A DNA stretch of 64,000 nt, taken from contig CAWDSF010000024.1 of NCBI GenBank assembly GCA_963804885.1, forward strand, positions 1 to 64,000. Direction: 5' to 3'. Below the pieces are notes generated by a model. The model did no database searches. It was given only the letters and a program-made list of their open reading frames with translations, and was not told the DNA's origin. Of this stretch, positions 44,624-54,066 are shown one piece after another (positions within the stretch are counted from its first letter, which is position 1; the number at the start of each line of letters is the position of its first letter). The DNA is from PALSA-1004 sp963804885. Lineage in GTDB: Bacteria; Pseudomonadota; Gammaproteobacteria; Burkholderiales; SG8-41. The translations under genes were made by a program, and so were the position numbers.

Positions 44624-46465
44624 TTACCCAAAACTTTTTGCCAGCGTGTCGCGCTGAGCCTTCAGCGCGGTCGGCAATTTATCCTTGAGATCATTGAACA
44701 ATTTGTCGTGATCCTGCAATTCTTTGCGCCATAGGCCGGCGTCGAGCGACATCAGCTTGTCGAACCGCGCGCGGTTCATGTCATTCATCCCGTTTAAGTC
44801 AAGATCTTCGAAAGCCGGGGCGCGGCCTAACGCCGTATCGACGGCATGCGCGCGACCCAGGCAGCGCTCGACGATCCATTTGAGCACCCGCATGTTCTCG
44901 CCGTAGCCGGGCCACAGGAATTTGCCGTTCTCATCGAGCCGGAACCAGTTCACCCCGAAAACCTTGGGCGGCTTGGCGAGTTTCGCGCCGATTTCGAGCC
45001 AATGTTTGAAGTAGTCGCCGAAGTGGTAACCACAAAACGGCAGCATCGCAAACGGGTCGCGCCGCACCACGCCTTGCGCGCCGGTCATGGCGGCTGTCGT
45101 TTCCGAGGCCATCGTCGCCGCGAGATAAACACCGCTCGTCCAGTCTTTGGCTTCGGTGACCAGCGGGACCGTCGTGCTGCGGCGGCCGCCGAACAGGAAT
45201 GCGGAGATCGGCACGCCGGCCGGGTTTTCCCAGTCCGGGTCGGCGCACGGAATCTGCGATGAATGCACGGTGAAGCGGGCGTTCGGATGGGCCGCTTTGC
45301 GGCCGCTGTCGGGCGTCCATTCCTTGCCCTGCCAGTCGATCAGCTTGGCGGGCGGCGTTTTAGTCATGCCTTCCCACCAGACGTCGCCGTCGGGCGTCAT
45401 CGCGACATTCGTGTAGATCACGTTCGAGCCGAGCGCCGCGAGGCAATTGGGATTCGTATCTTTCGAGGTGCCCGGAGCGACGCCGAACGCGCCCGCCTCG
45501 GGATTGATTGCATACAGACGTCCGTCTTTGCCGGGCTTGATCCACGCAATGTCCTCGCCTATCGTCGTTACTTTCCAGCCGTTCAGTGCCGCGGGCGGAA
45601 TCAGCATCGCGAGATTGGTCTTGCCGCAGGCGCTCGGAAACGCCGCCGCGATATATTGCTTCTCGCCGTCCGGCGGCTGGATACCCAGAATCAGCATGTG
45701 CTCGGCCAGCCAGCCCTGCTCGCGCGCCATGATCGAAGCGATGCGCAGGGCGAAACATTTTTTGCCAAGCAGCGCATTGCCGCCGTAACCGCTGCCGAAC
45801 GACCAGATCGACTTCTCTTCCGGAAAGTGGACGATCCACTTTTCTTTTTTGTTGCTGGGCCAGGGAACGTCTTTTTGCCCGTTCGCGAGCGGCATGCCGA
45901 CCGAGTGGACGCACGGCACGAAAAATCCGTCGCTGCCGAGGACGTCGAGCACGGCGCGCCCCATGCGGGTCATGATGCGCATGCTCGCCACTACGTAGGG
46001 CGAATCGGTGAGTTCGACGCCTACGTGGGAAATGTGCGATCCCAACGGCCCCATGCTGAACGGGATCACGTACATCGTGCGCCCGCGCATGCAGCCATCG
46101 AACAGTTTGTTCAGCGTCGCCTTCATCTCGGCCGGCGCTATCCAGTTGTTGTTCGGGCCTGCTTCGTCCGCGCTTTTGCTGCAAACGAACGTGCGGTCTT
46201 CCATCCGTGCGACATCGTCGGGGTCCGAGCGCGCGAGAAATGAGTTCGGGCGCTTTTCGGCATTCAAGCGGATCAGCGTTCCACTGCGGACCATCTCCTC
46301 GCACAGCCGGTCGTATTCCGCCTGCGAGCCATCGCACCAATAAATATCGTCAGGTTTAGTCAGTTGCGCGATTTCGCGCACCCAGGCCTGGAGTTTTTTG
46401 TGCTGTACGTAGTCCGGCGCCGCGTAGGTCTCCGGAATGCGTGCTGCAGCGGCCGTTTGCTTCAT
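44624..46465 (-). CDS. pckG: phosphoenolpyruvate carboxykinase (GTP)
   Basis: A 613-residue GTP-dependent PEPCK. Kinase loop AAFPSACGKTNLAM, catalytic-site region FPEEKSIWSFGSGYGGNALL and KCFALRIAS, guanine-site region DENGKFLWPGYGENMRVLKW and the C-terminal lid are all present in full length (about 600-620 typical). It converts oxaloacetate and GTP to PEP and CO2 in gluconeogenesis, in keeping with a cell growing on organic acids. It is monocistronic with a clear terminator. Confidence 0.97.
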   Translation of the reverse strand: MKQTAAAARIPETYAAPDYVQHKKLQAWVREIAQLTKPDDIYWCDGSQAEYDRLCEEMVRSGTLIRLNAEKRPNSFLARSDPDDVARMEDRTFVCSKSADEAGPNNNWIAPAEMKATLNKLFDGCMRGRTMYVIPFSMGPLGSHISHVGVELTDSPYVVASMRIMTRMGRAVLDVLGSDGFFVPCVHSVGMPLANGQKDVPWPSNKKEKWIVHFPEEKSIWSFGSGYGGNALLGKKCFALRIASIMAREQGWLAEHMLILGIQPPDGEKQYIAAAFPSACGKTNLAMLIPPAALNGWKVTTIGEDIAWIKPGKDGRLYAINPEAGAFGVAPGTSKDTNPNCLAALGSNVIYTNVAMTPDGDVWWEGMTKTPPAKLIDWQGKEWTPDSGRKAAHPNARFTVHSSQIPCADPDWENPAGVPISAFLFGGRRSTTVPLVTEAKDWTSGVYLAATMASETTAAMTGAQGVVRRDPFAMLPFCGYHFGDYFKHWLEIGAKLAKPPKVFGVNWFRLDENGKFLWPGYGENMRVLKWIVERCLGRAHAVDTALGRAPAFEDLDLNGMNDMNRARFDKLMSLDAGLWRKELQDHDKLFNDLKDKLPTALKAQRDTLAKSFG

Positions 46466-46807
46466 TACTTTGCTTCTCCTGTTGGCAATCTGATTCTTTT
46501 GCTCGACCAGACGCTTTTTGGTAAACCCGCCCGCCGTAGGTGGGGCGGGAAAGGACGAAAATTTTACCGCAATTCAACCCCCGTTTACAGACGTAAGACG
46601 GCTGCGCGGTAAAAATATAATACGTCTTTAAAACATGTGGTTATCTGTTATTTTGAGGGGGATTGTGGGCCGAGCGCCGACGCCGTCGTCGGACGATTCC
46701 CACGCGCTCGGAAGGCGGTTGCCCAATTATTGGGCAGATGGCGCGCCGCCGGCGACGCCAGCCCATTGACGCCCGCTCAAGGCTACGGCGCGGGTGACCT
46801 CAACCGC
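46466..46807. other. leader region of pckG and gap before GST
   Basis: No gene is supported. A TATAAT hexamer occurs at 46616-46621 on the plus strand, but its -35 spacing is poor and no plus-strand gene follows. A low-GC stretch at 46600-46660 and polar codon-poor sequence may hold the pckG promoter. A 71-residue plus-strand frame at 46637 overlaps the GST end and is not believed. Confidence 0.35.
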
Positions 46808-47503
46808 TTATCGCCGTGCGAACTGGGTCTTGCCGAACAGGATGTCGCGTGACTTGTCGTCGTGAGGTGCCGTACTGTTGGCTTCCGAGAGCACCTGCAG
46901 CGCCTGGACCACTGCGGGGCGCGCATTGATAGCATCGAACCAGCGCTGAGCATGCGGATAGTCCGCCAAGGTGATGCCCCGCCGATCGGCATTCCGCATC
47001 CAGGGAAACACGGCCATGTCGGCGATCGAATAATCGTCTCCGGCCAGATACGGCGCGTCGCCAAGGCGCCGATCCAATATGCCGGTCAGGCGATTCGCTT
47101 CATTGGTATAGCGCTCTATCGCATACGCGATTTTATCCACCGCGTAGGCGCGGAAATGATTCGCCTGGCCGAACATCGGGCCGATGCCGCCCATCTGCCA
47201 CATCAGCCATTGCAGCGCTTCGTAGCGGGCATGCAGATCCTGCGGCAGGAATTTGCCGGTCTTGCCGGCGAGATAAATCAGGATCGCGCCGGATTCGAAC
47301 AGCGACAGCGGCCTGCCCCCCGGCCCGTCGCTGTCGACGATCGCCGGAATGCGGTTGTTCGGGCTGATCTTCAGAAATTCAGGCTTGAACTGGTCGCCCG
47401 TCCGGATATTGATGCCGTGAACGCGGTACTTGAGCCCGCATTCTTCGAGCATGATATGGACCTTGTGGCCGTTCGGTGTCGGCCAGCTGTAAACATCGAT
47501 CAT
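46808..47503 (-). CDS. glutathione S-transferase family protein (YfcG-like)
   Basis: A 231-residue GST. The start MIDVYSWPTPNGHKVHIMLE is characteristic of the YfcG/Ure2p-like subgroup with Thr-Pro-Asn in the glutathione pocket, followed by the proline-containing NRIPAIVD, ESGAILIYLAGK and the C-terminal helix box YSIADMAVFPWMRN. It acts as a disulfide-bond oxidoreductase or glutathione peroxidase in related enzymes. The ATG at 47503 follows GGAGGCTCCG. A GST remnant at 1968 is a different copy. It is divergent from the MFS gene. Confidence 0.9.
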   Translation of the reverse strand: MIDVYSWPTPNGHKVHIMLEECGLKYRVHGINIRTGDQFKPEFLKISPNNRIPAIVDSDGPGGRPLSLFESGAILIYLAGKTGKFLPQDLHARYEALQWLMWQMGGIGPMFGQANHFRAYAVDKIAYAIERYTNEANRLTGILDRRLGDAPYLAGDDYSIADMAVFPWMRNADRRGITLADYPHAQRWFDAINARPAVVQALQVLSEANSTAPHDDKSRDILFGKTQFARR

Positions 47504-47605
47504 CGGAGCCTCCTCTGCAAGCGTGACGATACTATCAACATCGCCTCGCAGCGTAAACCGCGGCCAACTCGCCCGCACCGGCAAATCTTGCTACGCTCGC
47601 GCACC

Positions 47606-48868
47606 ATGCCGCGCCCGCCCTCCGCGTTTCGGTTCCTGCCGCCCGGCGTGCTGCCCGATGCGACGCTGCTGCTGTGGGCGCGGGGATTGCGCGCGTTCGG
47701 CGACGGCTATATAAGCCTGTTGCTGCCGTACTACCTGACTCTGCTCGGATTCGGCGCGCTTGAAATCGGCGCGATCGTGGCGGCAACGCTGCTCGGTTCC
47801 GGCGCGATGACGCTCGGTGTCGGCTTGATCGCGCATCGCTATCGCCAGCGACGGCTGCTCGAAATTGCGGCGGCGATGATGCTCGCCACCGGCATCGCTT
47901 TTGTGCTGACGCCCGATTTCTGGCCGTTGCTGATCATCGCCGGCGTAGGGACGATCAATCCGTCGAGCAGCGACGCCAACGTCTTCGGGCCCCTCGAGCA
48001 TGCCATGCTCACGCGGACGGTCGACGCCCGGCACCGCACGGCGCTATTCGCGCGCTATACGCTGGCCGGCGCGCTGGTCGGGGCGCTCGGCGCGCAGGCC
48101 GCGGCATTGCCGAGCCTCGGCGAGCACTGGTTCGCGCTCGACTTGAAGTTCGCGATTCAGATCATGTTCGTGGGTTATGGCGCGCTGGGCTTGATCTGTC
48201 TGTTCTTGTACCGGGGACTGTCGCCGGCGGTCGAGCCGCACGTAAACGCACCGAATCTTCCGCTCGGCAAGTCCAGGCGCATGGTTTACACGCTGGCGGC
48301 CGTGTTCAGCCTGGACGCGTTCGCCGGCGGCTTCGCGGTGCAATCGCTGCTGGCGCTGTGGCTGTTCGAGCGTTTTCATCTGTCGATAGCTGCCACCGCC
48401 ACTATTTTCCTGTGGGCCGGCATCCTGGGGGCATTCTCGCAACTTGCCGCCGCGGGACTCGCCCGCCGTTTTGGCCTTGTCAATACGATGGTATTCACCC
48501 ATCTGCCGTCGAACATTTTCCTGGTCCTGGTGCCGCTGATGCCCACCCTCGAGCTCGCATTGCTGTTCCTCATGTTGCGCTTTGCATTGTCACAAATGGA
48601 CGTGCCGGCGCGCACATCGTACGTGATGGCGGTGGTCACCCCCGGCGAACGCGCGGCGGCGGCCAGCGTGACCGCCGTGCCGCGCAGCCTCGCCAGTGCG
48701 GTCGGCCCCATGTTCGCCGGCTGGCTGTTGTCGCTGTCCACATTCGGCTGGCCGCTGGTCATCTGCGGCACACTCAAAATCGTCTATGATCTTATGTTGC
48801 TGGCGCTGTTCCGCCATGTGCGGCCGCCCGAAGAGGCGACATTTATTCCAAAGGAGAAGAATCCATGA
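47606..48868 (+). CDS. MFS transporter
   Basis: A 420-residue 12-helix transporter. It starts at 47606 (MPRPPSAFRFLPPGVLPDAT); the open frame extends far upstream but over the GST gene. Loop 2-3 (GVGLIAHRYRQRRLLEIAAA) keeps the basic motif, and the SMDVPARTSYVMAVVTPGER segment is typical of MFS members related to aromatic-acid exporters. Its last codons overlap the ATG of the FAH-family gene (ATGA), so both are translated together. Substrate unknown; co-expression points to a carboxylate. Confidence 0.85.
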   Translation: MPRPPSAFRFLPPGVLPDATLLLWARGLRAFGDGYISLLLPYYLTLLGFGALEIGAIVAATLLGSGAMTLGVGLIAHRYRQRRLLEIAAAMMLATGIAFVLTPDFWPLLIIAGVGTINPSSSDANVFGPLEHAMLTRTVDARHRTALFARYTLAGALVGALGAQAAALPSLGEHWFALDLKFAIQIMFVGYGALGLICLFLYRGLSPAVEPHVNAPNLPLGKSRRMVYTLAAVFSLDAFAGGFAVQSLLALWLFERFHLSIAATATIFLWAGILGAFSQLAAAGLARRFGLVNTMVFTHLPSNIFLVLVPLMPTLELALLFLMLRFALSQMDVPARTSYVMAVVTPGERAAAASVTAVPRSLASAVGPMFAGWLLSLSTFGWPLVICGTLKIVYDLMLLALFRHVRPPEEATFIPKEKNP

Positions 48869-49782
48869 AGCTGTTGACGTTCCGCCCGGCCCGCGCCCGC
48901 AGCGGTCATTTGGGCGTGCTGCTTGCCGATAACCGCGTGCTCGACATCACCGCACTGTCCGGCCGCAAATTGCCGGCCACTCTGCTCGAATGCATACAGG
49001 ACGGCGACGCAGGCCTCGCGGCGGTAAGATCCGCGGTCGCGGACGCCGAGGCTGCGCTCAAGCGCGGCGAACAAGTGCCCCAGGTCTTCGCGCTCGCCGA
49101 CGTGACGCTCGAGGCGCCGCTCAAGCCGGGAAAAATCATGGCGGTGGGAAAAAACTACGCCGATCACGCCGCGGAAGGCGCGGGCCAGGTCTATACACGG
49201 GTGGCCGGTTTCGTGAAATTGACGAGCTGCGTGGTGCCGCATAATTCCACCGTGCGCAAGCCGACATGGACCGACACGTTCGACTATGAAAACGAGCTGG
49301 CGATCGTCATCGGCCGCGATTGCGTAGAGGTGCCGCCCGAGCAGGCGTACGATTACGTATTCGGCTATACCATCATGAACGATCTGTCCTGCCGCGAAAC
49401 CCAGTTCGCCGAGCGCAAGGAAGGCAATATCTGCATCGGCAAGAATTTCCCGACCGCGGCGCCGCTGGGCCCGTGGGTCGTGACCAAGGACGAAATTCCG
49501 GACCCGCACAACCTGCGCATCGTCACCCGCGTCAACGGCGAAGTGCGCCAGGACTCGAACACCAAAAACCAGATCTACAACATCCCGGCGCAGATCGCCT
49601 GGTATTCGCATGCCGGATTCGAGCCGGGAGACCTGATTTCAAGCGGCACCCCTGCCGGGACCGGCTTGGGCTACAAAGGACCCGGCACCTGGTACCTGCA
49701 AAACGGCGATCAGATCGAATGCGAGATCGAAGGCATCGGCATCCTGGCCAACACGGTGTCGACCCGCAAGCGCCGGAGTTGA
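48865..49782 (+). CDS. fumarylacetoacetate hydrolase family protein 2
   Basis: A 305-residue FAH-family enzyme. It has a short N-terminal domain (LTFRPARARSGHLGVLLADN), then KIMAVGKNYADHAAEGAG, the acidic FDYENELAIVIGRDC, IGKNFPTAAPLGPWVVTKDE and LISSGTPAGTGLG. It is different from the paralog at 43657 (about 30 percent by eye). Start ATG overlaps the MFS stop. It is convergent with the Bug gene at 49783 and they share no gap, as the two stops touch. Confidence 0.88.
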   Translation: MKLLTFRPARARSGHLGVLLADNRVLDITALSGRKLPATLLECIQDGDAGLAAVRSAVADAEAALKRGEQVPQVFALADVTLEAPLKPGKIMAVGKNYADHAAEGAGQVYTRVAGFVKLTSCVVPHNSTVRKPTWTDTFDYENELAIVIGRDCVEVPPEQAYDYVFGYTIMNDLSCRETQFAERKEGNICIGKNFPTAAPLGPWVVTKDEIPDPHNLRIVTRVNGEVRQDSNTKNQIYNIPAQIAWYSHAGFEPGDLISSGTPAGTGLGYKGPGTWYLQNGDQIECEIEGIGILANTVSTRKRRS

Positions 49783-50808
49783 TCAGCGTTTAATCGCGAC
49801 AGTTTTCAGGATCGCGCCCCATCGCGCACGGTCCGCTTCGACCTGAGCGCGGAAATCTTCGCTCGTGCCGGGCGCGGGCAACATGCCCTGCATCGTGAGC
49901 GCGCGCTGCAGAAACTCTTCGCCAAGCGCGCGGTTGAGGTCGTAATTCAGCAAAGATATGACCGCACTCGGCGTGCGCGCCGGCGCAAAAAGCCCGAACC
50001 AGCCGCTCGCGTCGAAACCAGCAACACCGGATTCAGCGATTGTCGCGATGCCGGCGACCGCCGGATGGCGCATCGAGGAAGCCATTGCGACGATGCGGAC
50101 TTTCCCGCCGGGCAGGTACGGCAATACTGCGGGCAACGGAACGAATGCAAGCTCGACCTGCCCCGTCAGCACGGCGTTCATCGCCGGCAGGCTGCCGTTG
50201 TAGTTGACGTGCACGATCGGCGCGCCGGTCATCGCTGCCAACAGTTCGCCTGTCAGGTGTGAGGTGGATCCCTCCCCGGCGGATCCGTAATTGATGCTGC
50301 CCGGCAGGCGACGCGCGCGCTCGACGATCTCCCGCACCGTTTCCGGCGGATGATCGGTCGCGGCGATCAACGCGATCGGCATGCGCGCGAACATGCCGAC
50401 CGGCACGAGCTCGATGGCGGTGTCGACCGGTGGCTTGGGATTGAGCACCGGAAACACGGTGATCGTCGGCGCATCCGCGAACAGCAGCGTATAACCGTCC
50501 GGCGCCGATTGCGCCACGTAACGCGCGCCAAGGTTCGTTTTGCCGCGCACGCGCCGCAGCACGTTCACCGGCTGGCCGAGCGCGGCAGCGAGCGATTGTT
50601 GAATATCCTGCACCATGTTGTCGGTCAGCGACGGCGCCGATACGTTCTGCATGATGCGTGCAAGCTTGCTGATGCGCGGAATGCCCGCGATGTCGGTCGA
50701 ACCGGTGCCCGGAAAGGGCAGAATCAGGACGACCGGGCGCTCCGGATAAGCTGCCGCTGAAACCGCAGACAAACAGATGAGAATGAACGCCGCGACGTAA
50801 CGAATCAT
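49783..50808 (-). CDS. Bug/TctC family tripartite tricarboxylate receptor 5
   Basis: A 341-residue periplasmic receptor, intact. Signal peptide FILICLSAVSAAAYPERP. It differs from the others by an extra segment (IPRISKLARIMQNVSAPSLT) after PFPGTGSTDIAG. The later NYGSAGEGSTSHLTGELLAA, IVHVNYNGSLPAMNAV and FDASGWFGLFAPARTPS loops are family features. The insertion near the ligand site may change specificity. The stop touches the FAH-family stop on the opposite strand. Confidence 0.88.
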   Translation of the reverse strand: MIRYVAAFILICLSAVSAAAYPERPVVLILPFPGTGSTDIAGIPRISKLARIMQNVSAPSLTDNMVQDIQQSLAAALGQPVNVLRRVRGKTNLGARYVAQSAPDGYTLLFADAPTITVFPVLNPKPPVDTAIELVPVGMFARMPIALIAATDHPPETVREIVERARRLPGSINYGSAGEGSTSHLTGELLAAMTGAPIVHVNYNGSLPAMNAVLTGQVELAFVPLPAVLPYLPGGKVRIVAMASSMRHPAVAGIATIAESGVAGFDASGWFGLFAPARTPSAVISLLNYDLNRALGEEFLQRALTMQGMLPAPGTSEDFRAQVEADRARWGAILKTVAIKR

Positions 50809-50894
50809 GGGTTTGTATTCGACAATCGCAGAGATTAGCGCGGCGCGTTTGTAAACGTCAACGGCGCGAAAACGTTAAAGCATTGAGGAGGCGT

Positions 50895-51242
50895 ATGAAA
50901 ATTCGATTTATTTGCTTCTTGCTGGCGCTTTGCGCAAGCGCCGTCGCCGCGGCTGCCGATTCGACGGGCAAATCCCCGATGGACCGTAATCAGGCGTGCA
51001 TGGATCGCACGGTGGACTCGTCGAGCGGAGACTGCATCATCAAGGATGACGGCACTCCGCGACACACCTATCCGCCTAAACGTGCGCCCGCACAGCCGGC
51101 GCCGAAACCCGCCGCGACCGCGCCGTCCTCCACAACGCAGCGGCTCCAGTTCCAGCAGATAGAAGCACCGATCACTGCGGCGCGACTGCGCGCACCGCAT
51201 CGAACAGGCTGGCGACGGCCGCGCGTTCGATGCCGCGCGTAA
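50895..51242 (+). CDS. small secreted protein, unknown function
   Basis: A 115-residue frame from the ATG at 50895, which follows GGAGGCGT. Signal peptide IRFICFLLALCASAVAAAAD, then a short region with two Cys (NQACMDRTVDSSSGDCIIKD), and a Pro/Ala-rich linker. The last about 25 residues overlap the CobW gene on the other strand and may not be real; the gene could end earlier if a frame change exists. No known family is recognised. A dimeric disulfide role is possible. Confidence 0.5.
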   Translation: MKIRFICFLLALCASAVAAAADSTGKSPMDRNQACMDRTVDSSSGDCIIKDDGTPRHTYPPKRAPAQPAPKPAATAPSSTTQRLQFQQIEAPITAARLRAPHRTGWRRPRVRCRA

Positions 51243-52228
51243 TGAATACGAGGCGCGTGGAGAGGTCGCCGCTCGGCCACTCGGCGAGCTCGATGGGCGG
51301 ATGGAAAACGTGCTGCACGCTCTGCACGACGAGCGGACCGTGCCGGCCCTCCACGTTGACGAGACCCTTCACGCGCAGCAGGTCGGGCCCGCGCATGGCG
51401 GTGAGCACCTCCATGCATTGCGTGAACGTCGCCCATGTAAACGGCTTTTCGTATCGCAGCGAAAATGTGCGGATGTCGCTCTCGTGACGATGCACGTGCC
51501 CATGCTCGTCGCGCGGCTCGGCGCCCATCCAGCGCTCGACTTCTTCCATCCGCGATTTGGCCGTCTCGAGCCCGATGCCGATCAGGAACGGCACGTCGAT
51601 CTCGCCGTTGAGCGCGCGCTTCATGGGCGCGCCCGGATTGAGCTCGCGCAGACGCGCTATAAGCGCCTCGACTTGAGCCTCGTCGACGAGGTCGGTCTTG
51701 GTGATCACGAGCCGATCCGCAAGCGCCGTCTGCTTCACAGGCTCCTTCAGCGTGTCGAGCTGACCGATCGCCGTTCACTGCATCCACTAATGTCACGACG
51801 CAGTCGAGCCGGTATTGCGCCTGGAGCATCGTGTCGGTCATCAGTGTCTGCATGACCGGCGCGGGATCGGCCAGACCCGTCGTCTCGATCACGACGCGCT
51901 CGAAGTCGATGACCTGCCCGTTGCGCCGCTGGACGAAGAGTTCGCGCAGCGTCTCCTCCAGGTCTCCCCTCACGGCGCAGCAGAGACACCCGCTGTCGAG
52001 GAGCTTCATTTGCTCGGTCGATGCCTCGACGAGATCGTTGTCGATCGCGATTTCGCCGAATTCATTCACGATCACGGCGACGCGGTTCATCTCCGGCTTT
52101 TTGAGGAGCCGGTTGATCAGCGTCGTCTTGCCGCTGCCCAGAAAGCCGGTGACGATCGAGACGGGAATACGTCCCGCGAGCGGATCGCGCCCGCCCGCGA
52201 GCCGCTGGGCTAGCGGTGCATCAGACAT
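51172..52228 (-). CDS. CobW/ZNG1-type GTP-binding metallochaperone (frameshift)
   Basis: About 351 residues of the COG0523 family. P-loop SIVTGFLGSGKTTLINRLLK, switch region VNEFGEIAIDNDLV, metal-binding CxCC in DSGCLCCAVRGDLEE, TTGLADPAPVM and, in a second frame, the base-recognition VITKTDLVDEAQVE. The C-terminal domain has HGHVHRHESDI, a histidine-rich segment. The frames join near 51770 if one G of AACGGCGATC is removed. Family members deliver zinc or other metals at low supply. It overlaps the propeller gene upstream by eight bases. Confidence 0.85.
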
Positions 52229-53471
52229 TCATCTCGAGGATGTAAAGGCCGCCGGCGAACCGGTCGACCGCGTACACGATCCCGCGCTCGTCGACCCAGA
52301 CGTCGTTGATCTGGATCGCGCCCGACGGCGCGAGCTTCGGCGCGCCCGGAACGAAGTACGCGGCTTCGCGCGGCTGATACGGATTCGAGATGTCAAAGGC
52401 GCGCAAGCCGCCGTTGAAGAAAGTCGCCACGATCAGGTTTTCCGAGCGGAACGAGCACGGGCCCGGGTAGTTCTCGTGCATGTTATGCGAGCCGAAGCGC
52501 CCGCCGCGCTTGCACCAGATTTCCGGGTCGGGCAGCGGCATCGTCGCGATGGGCACGAGATTGCGTTCGTCCTGCGCGTTGACGATCCAGGTGAGCTTGG
52601 GCCAGTCCTCGCCGTTGTCCTTCACGCACTCGTCGGTGATGATCGCGAGCCCCCGCTCGAAGAGCGGCATCAGCGTGTGCGTGAATCCGTTGAACGGCGG
52701 CGAGTACTGGAAATTCGTCAGCATCTTCGGATTTGCTTTGTCCGAAATGTCCAGGATGATCGCGCCGCCGTCGATGTAGCCGAGGTACGCGCGGTCAGGC
52801 CGTTGCGGATAGACGTTCGTGTTGTGCGTGCGGTAGCCTGCGTCGAACTTCGGCTGGCGCGGCGGCGGCGGCGCGCTGTCGCCTTTCCTCGTACCCGGAT
52901 ACCACCAGCGGCCGGCTTCCTTTGGTTTCGACGGATTGCGCACGTCGATGATGCGATAGAACTGGTCGTCCTTCGGGTCGATCGGCTCGAAATCCGGCGC
53001 ACCCGACGAGAGGTGCACGTATTCGCCGTCGACGAACCAGACGCAGTGCGCACCGCGTGAATGCGGCCCGGACGCATCGAAGTGTGAAATAAGCTTCGGC
53101 TCTTCCGGTTTGCTGATATCGAAAAGGTCCATCCCCGCGGGTTTGAGTCCCCAGTCTTTCGTCTGATAGGCAACGGCCATCAAGTCGCCGACAACGTCGA
53201 GCGAGTTGGAGCGGACTTTCGCGTGCGGGAGATCGGTCTGCACGACGACCTTCGGATTCTTCACGTCGGTTACATCGACCCCGGTGAAATTCTTCGGCGC
53301 CGACTCGTGCGCCAGCCAGAGAATCCGCCTGCCGTCTTTCGTGAGCTGCATGTTGATGCCCTCGCCCACGCCGCCGAAACCGGCGAGCTCGTGGTGCGAG
53401 ATAAGTTTCATATTCCACGCGAGCGTTTCGGACGGGTCGGCGCCTTTTTTCATGCTTAATTTGTCGTTCAT
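52221..53471 (-). CDS. LVIVD repeat beta-propeller protein
   Basis: A 416-residue protein without a clear signal peptide. Blades carry the LVIVD-like pattern: MDLFDISKPEEPKLISHFDA, YRIIDVRNPSKPKEAGRWWY, AIILDISDKANPKMLTNFQY, LRAFDISNPYQPREAAYFVP. The final blade ends LYILEMNV. The role of LVIVD proteins is not well known; a binding or enzymatic function on a small molecule is inferred. Its stop overlaps the start of the CobW gene (ATGTCTGA), so the two are translated together, which suggests that the propeller might receive or hold metal. Confidence 0.8.
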   Translation of the reverse strand: MNDKLSMKKGADPSETLAWNMKLISHHELAGFGGVGEGINMQLTKDGRRILWLAHESAPKNFTGVDVTDVKNPKVVVQTDLPHAKVRSNSLDVVGDLMAVAYQTKDWGLKPAGMDLFDISKPEEPKLISHFDASGPHSRGAHCVWFVDGEYVHLSSGAPDFEPIDPKDDQFYRIIDVRNPSKPKEAGRWWYPGTRKGDSAPPPPRQPKFDAGYRTHNTNVYPQRPDRAYLGYIDGGAIILDISDKANPKMLTNFQYSPPFNGFTHTLMPLFERGLAIITDECVKDNGEDWPKLTWIVNAQDERNLVPIATMPLPDPEIWCKRGGRFGSHNMHENYPGPCSFRSENLIVATFFNGGLRAFDISNPYQPREAAYFVPGAPKLAPSGAIQINDVWVDERGIVYAVDRFAGGLYILEMNV

Positions 53472-53564
53472 GTCGGGAATGTTTCCTGCTGGAAGTGTGA
53501 TTGCGGGTGCAAAAACGATTTCTGCAGCGCAATCTTACCGGCTTTGGCGCCTGCCGGCACGTGG

Positions 53565-53996
53565 TCAGGCGTTCGCGCGGTCCTCTTTCCACCGCAGCCA
53601 GACGCGCAGCTTTCTGAAATCCTCCGCGTGCAGGCTGTCCGGCAGCAGCGTAACGTGCCGCGCCCCGCGCTCGCCGTGCCCGCGCAAATTCAATACGGTC
53701 AGATAAGGCGTGACATACGTGGTGCCCAAAACGTCATATTCGCTCCAGCCTGAAGCGCGCGTCTGCATGCTGAACTGATGATCGGAGGAAACTTCGAGCG
53801 CGAGCGCCGAATCGGGCCCCAGCAGCAGCGCCTGCCGGCAGGCCAGGAGCAAACACTGGATGATCAACAGGGTCACTGCCACGACTTTGAGCCATAGCGG
53901 AATGTCGACCAGCAATGCGAGCGCAATGGCACCCGCATGCGCGAATATAAGTATTGCGGCCAGAAACCGTGACGGCCTCAGGCTGATTTTAAGCAC
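53565..53996 (-). CDS. ygfX: YgfX family protein
   Basis: A 143-residue protein fitting YgfX/CptA. Two transmembrane segments (residues about 12-30 and 35-58) are followed by a cytoplasmic beta domain ending DSLHAEDFRKLRVWLRWKED, a family signature. In E. coli YgfX acts with YgfY (SdhE) and inhibits the division proteins FtsZ and MreB; it has been discussed as a toxin. No sdhE-like gene is in the window. It is in a minus-strand run with two J-like proteins. Confidence 0.85.
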   Translation of the reverse strand: MLKISLRPSRFLAAILIFAHAGAIALALLVDIPLWLKVVAVTLLIIQCLLLACRQALLLGPDSALALEVSSDHQFSMQTRASGWSEYDVLGTTYVTPYLTVLNLRGHGERGARHVTLLPDSLHAEDFRKLRVWLRWKEDRANA

Positions 53997-54066
53997 GGGA
54001 AGTCTTTTTTACGTAGGCGCCATGGCCGGGCTTGAAAGCAGGCCGGATTTCATATGCTGGCGCAGG

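Noticed and set aside
46637..46852. A plus-strand 71-residue frame after a TATAAT box
   Set aside because: It overlaps the end of the GST gene, has an atypical composition and no ribosome site.
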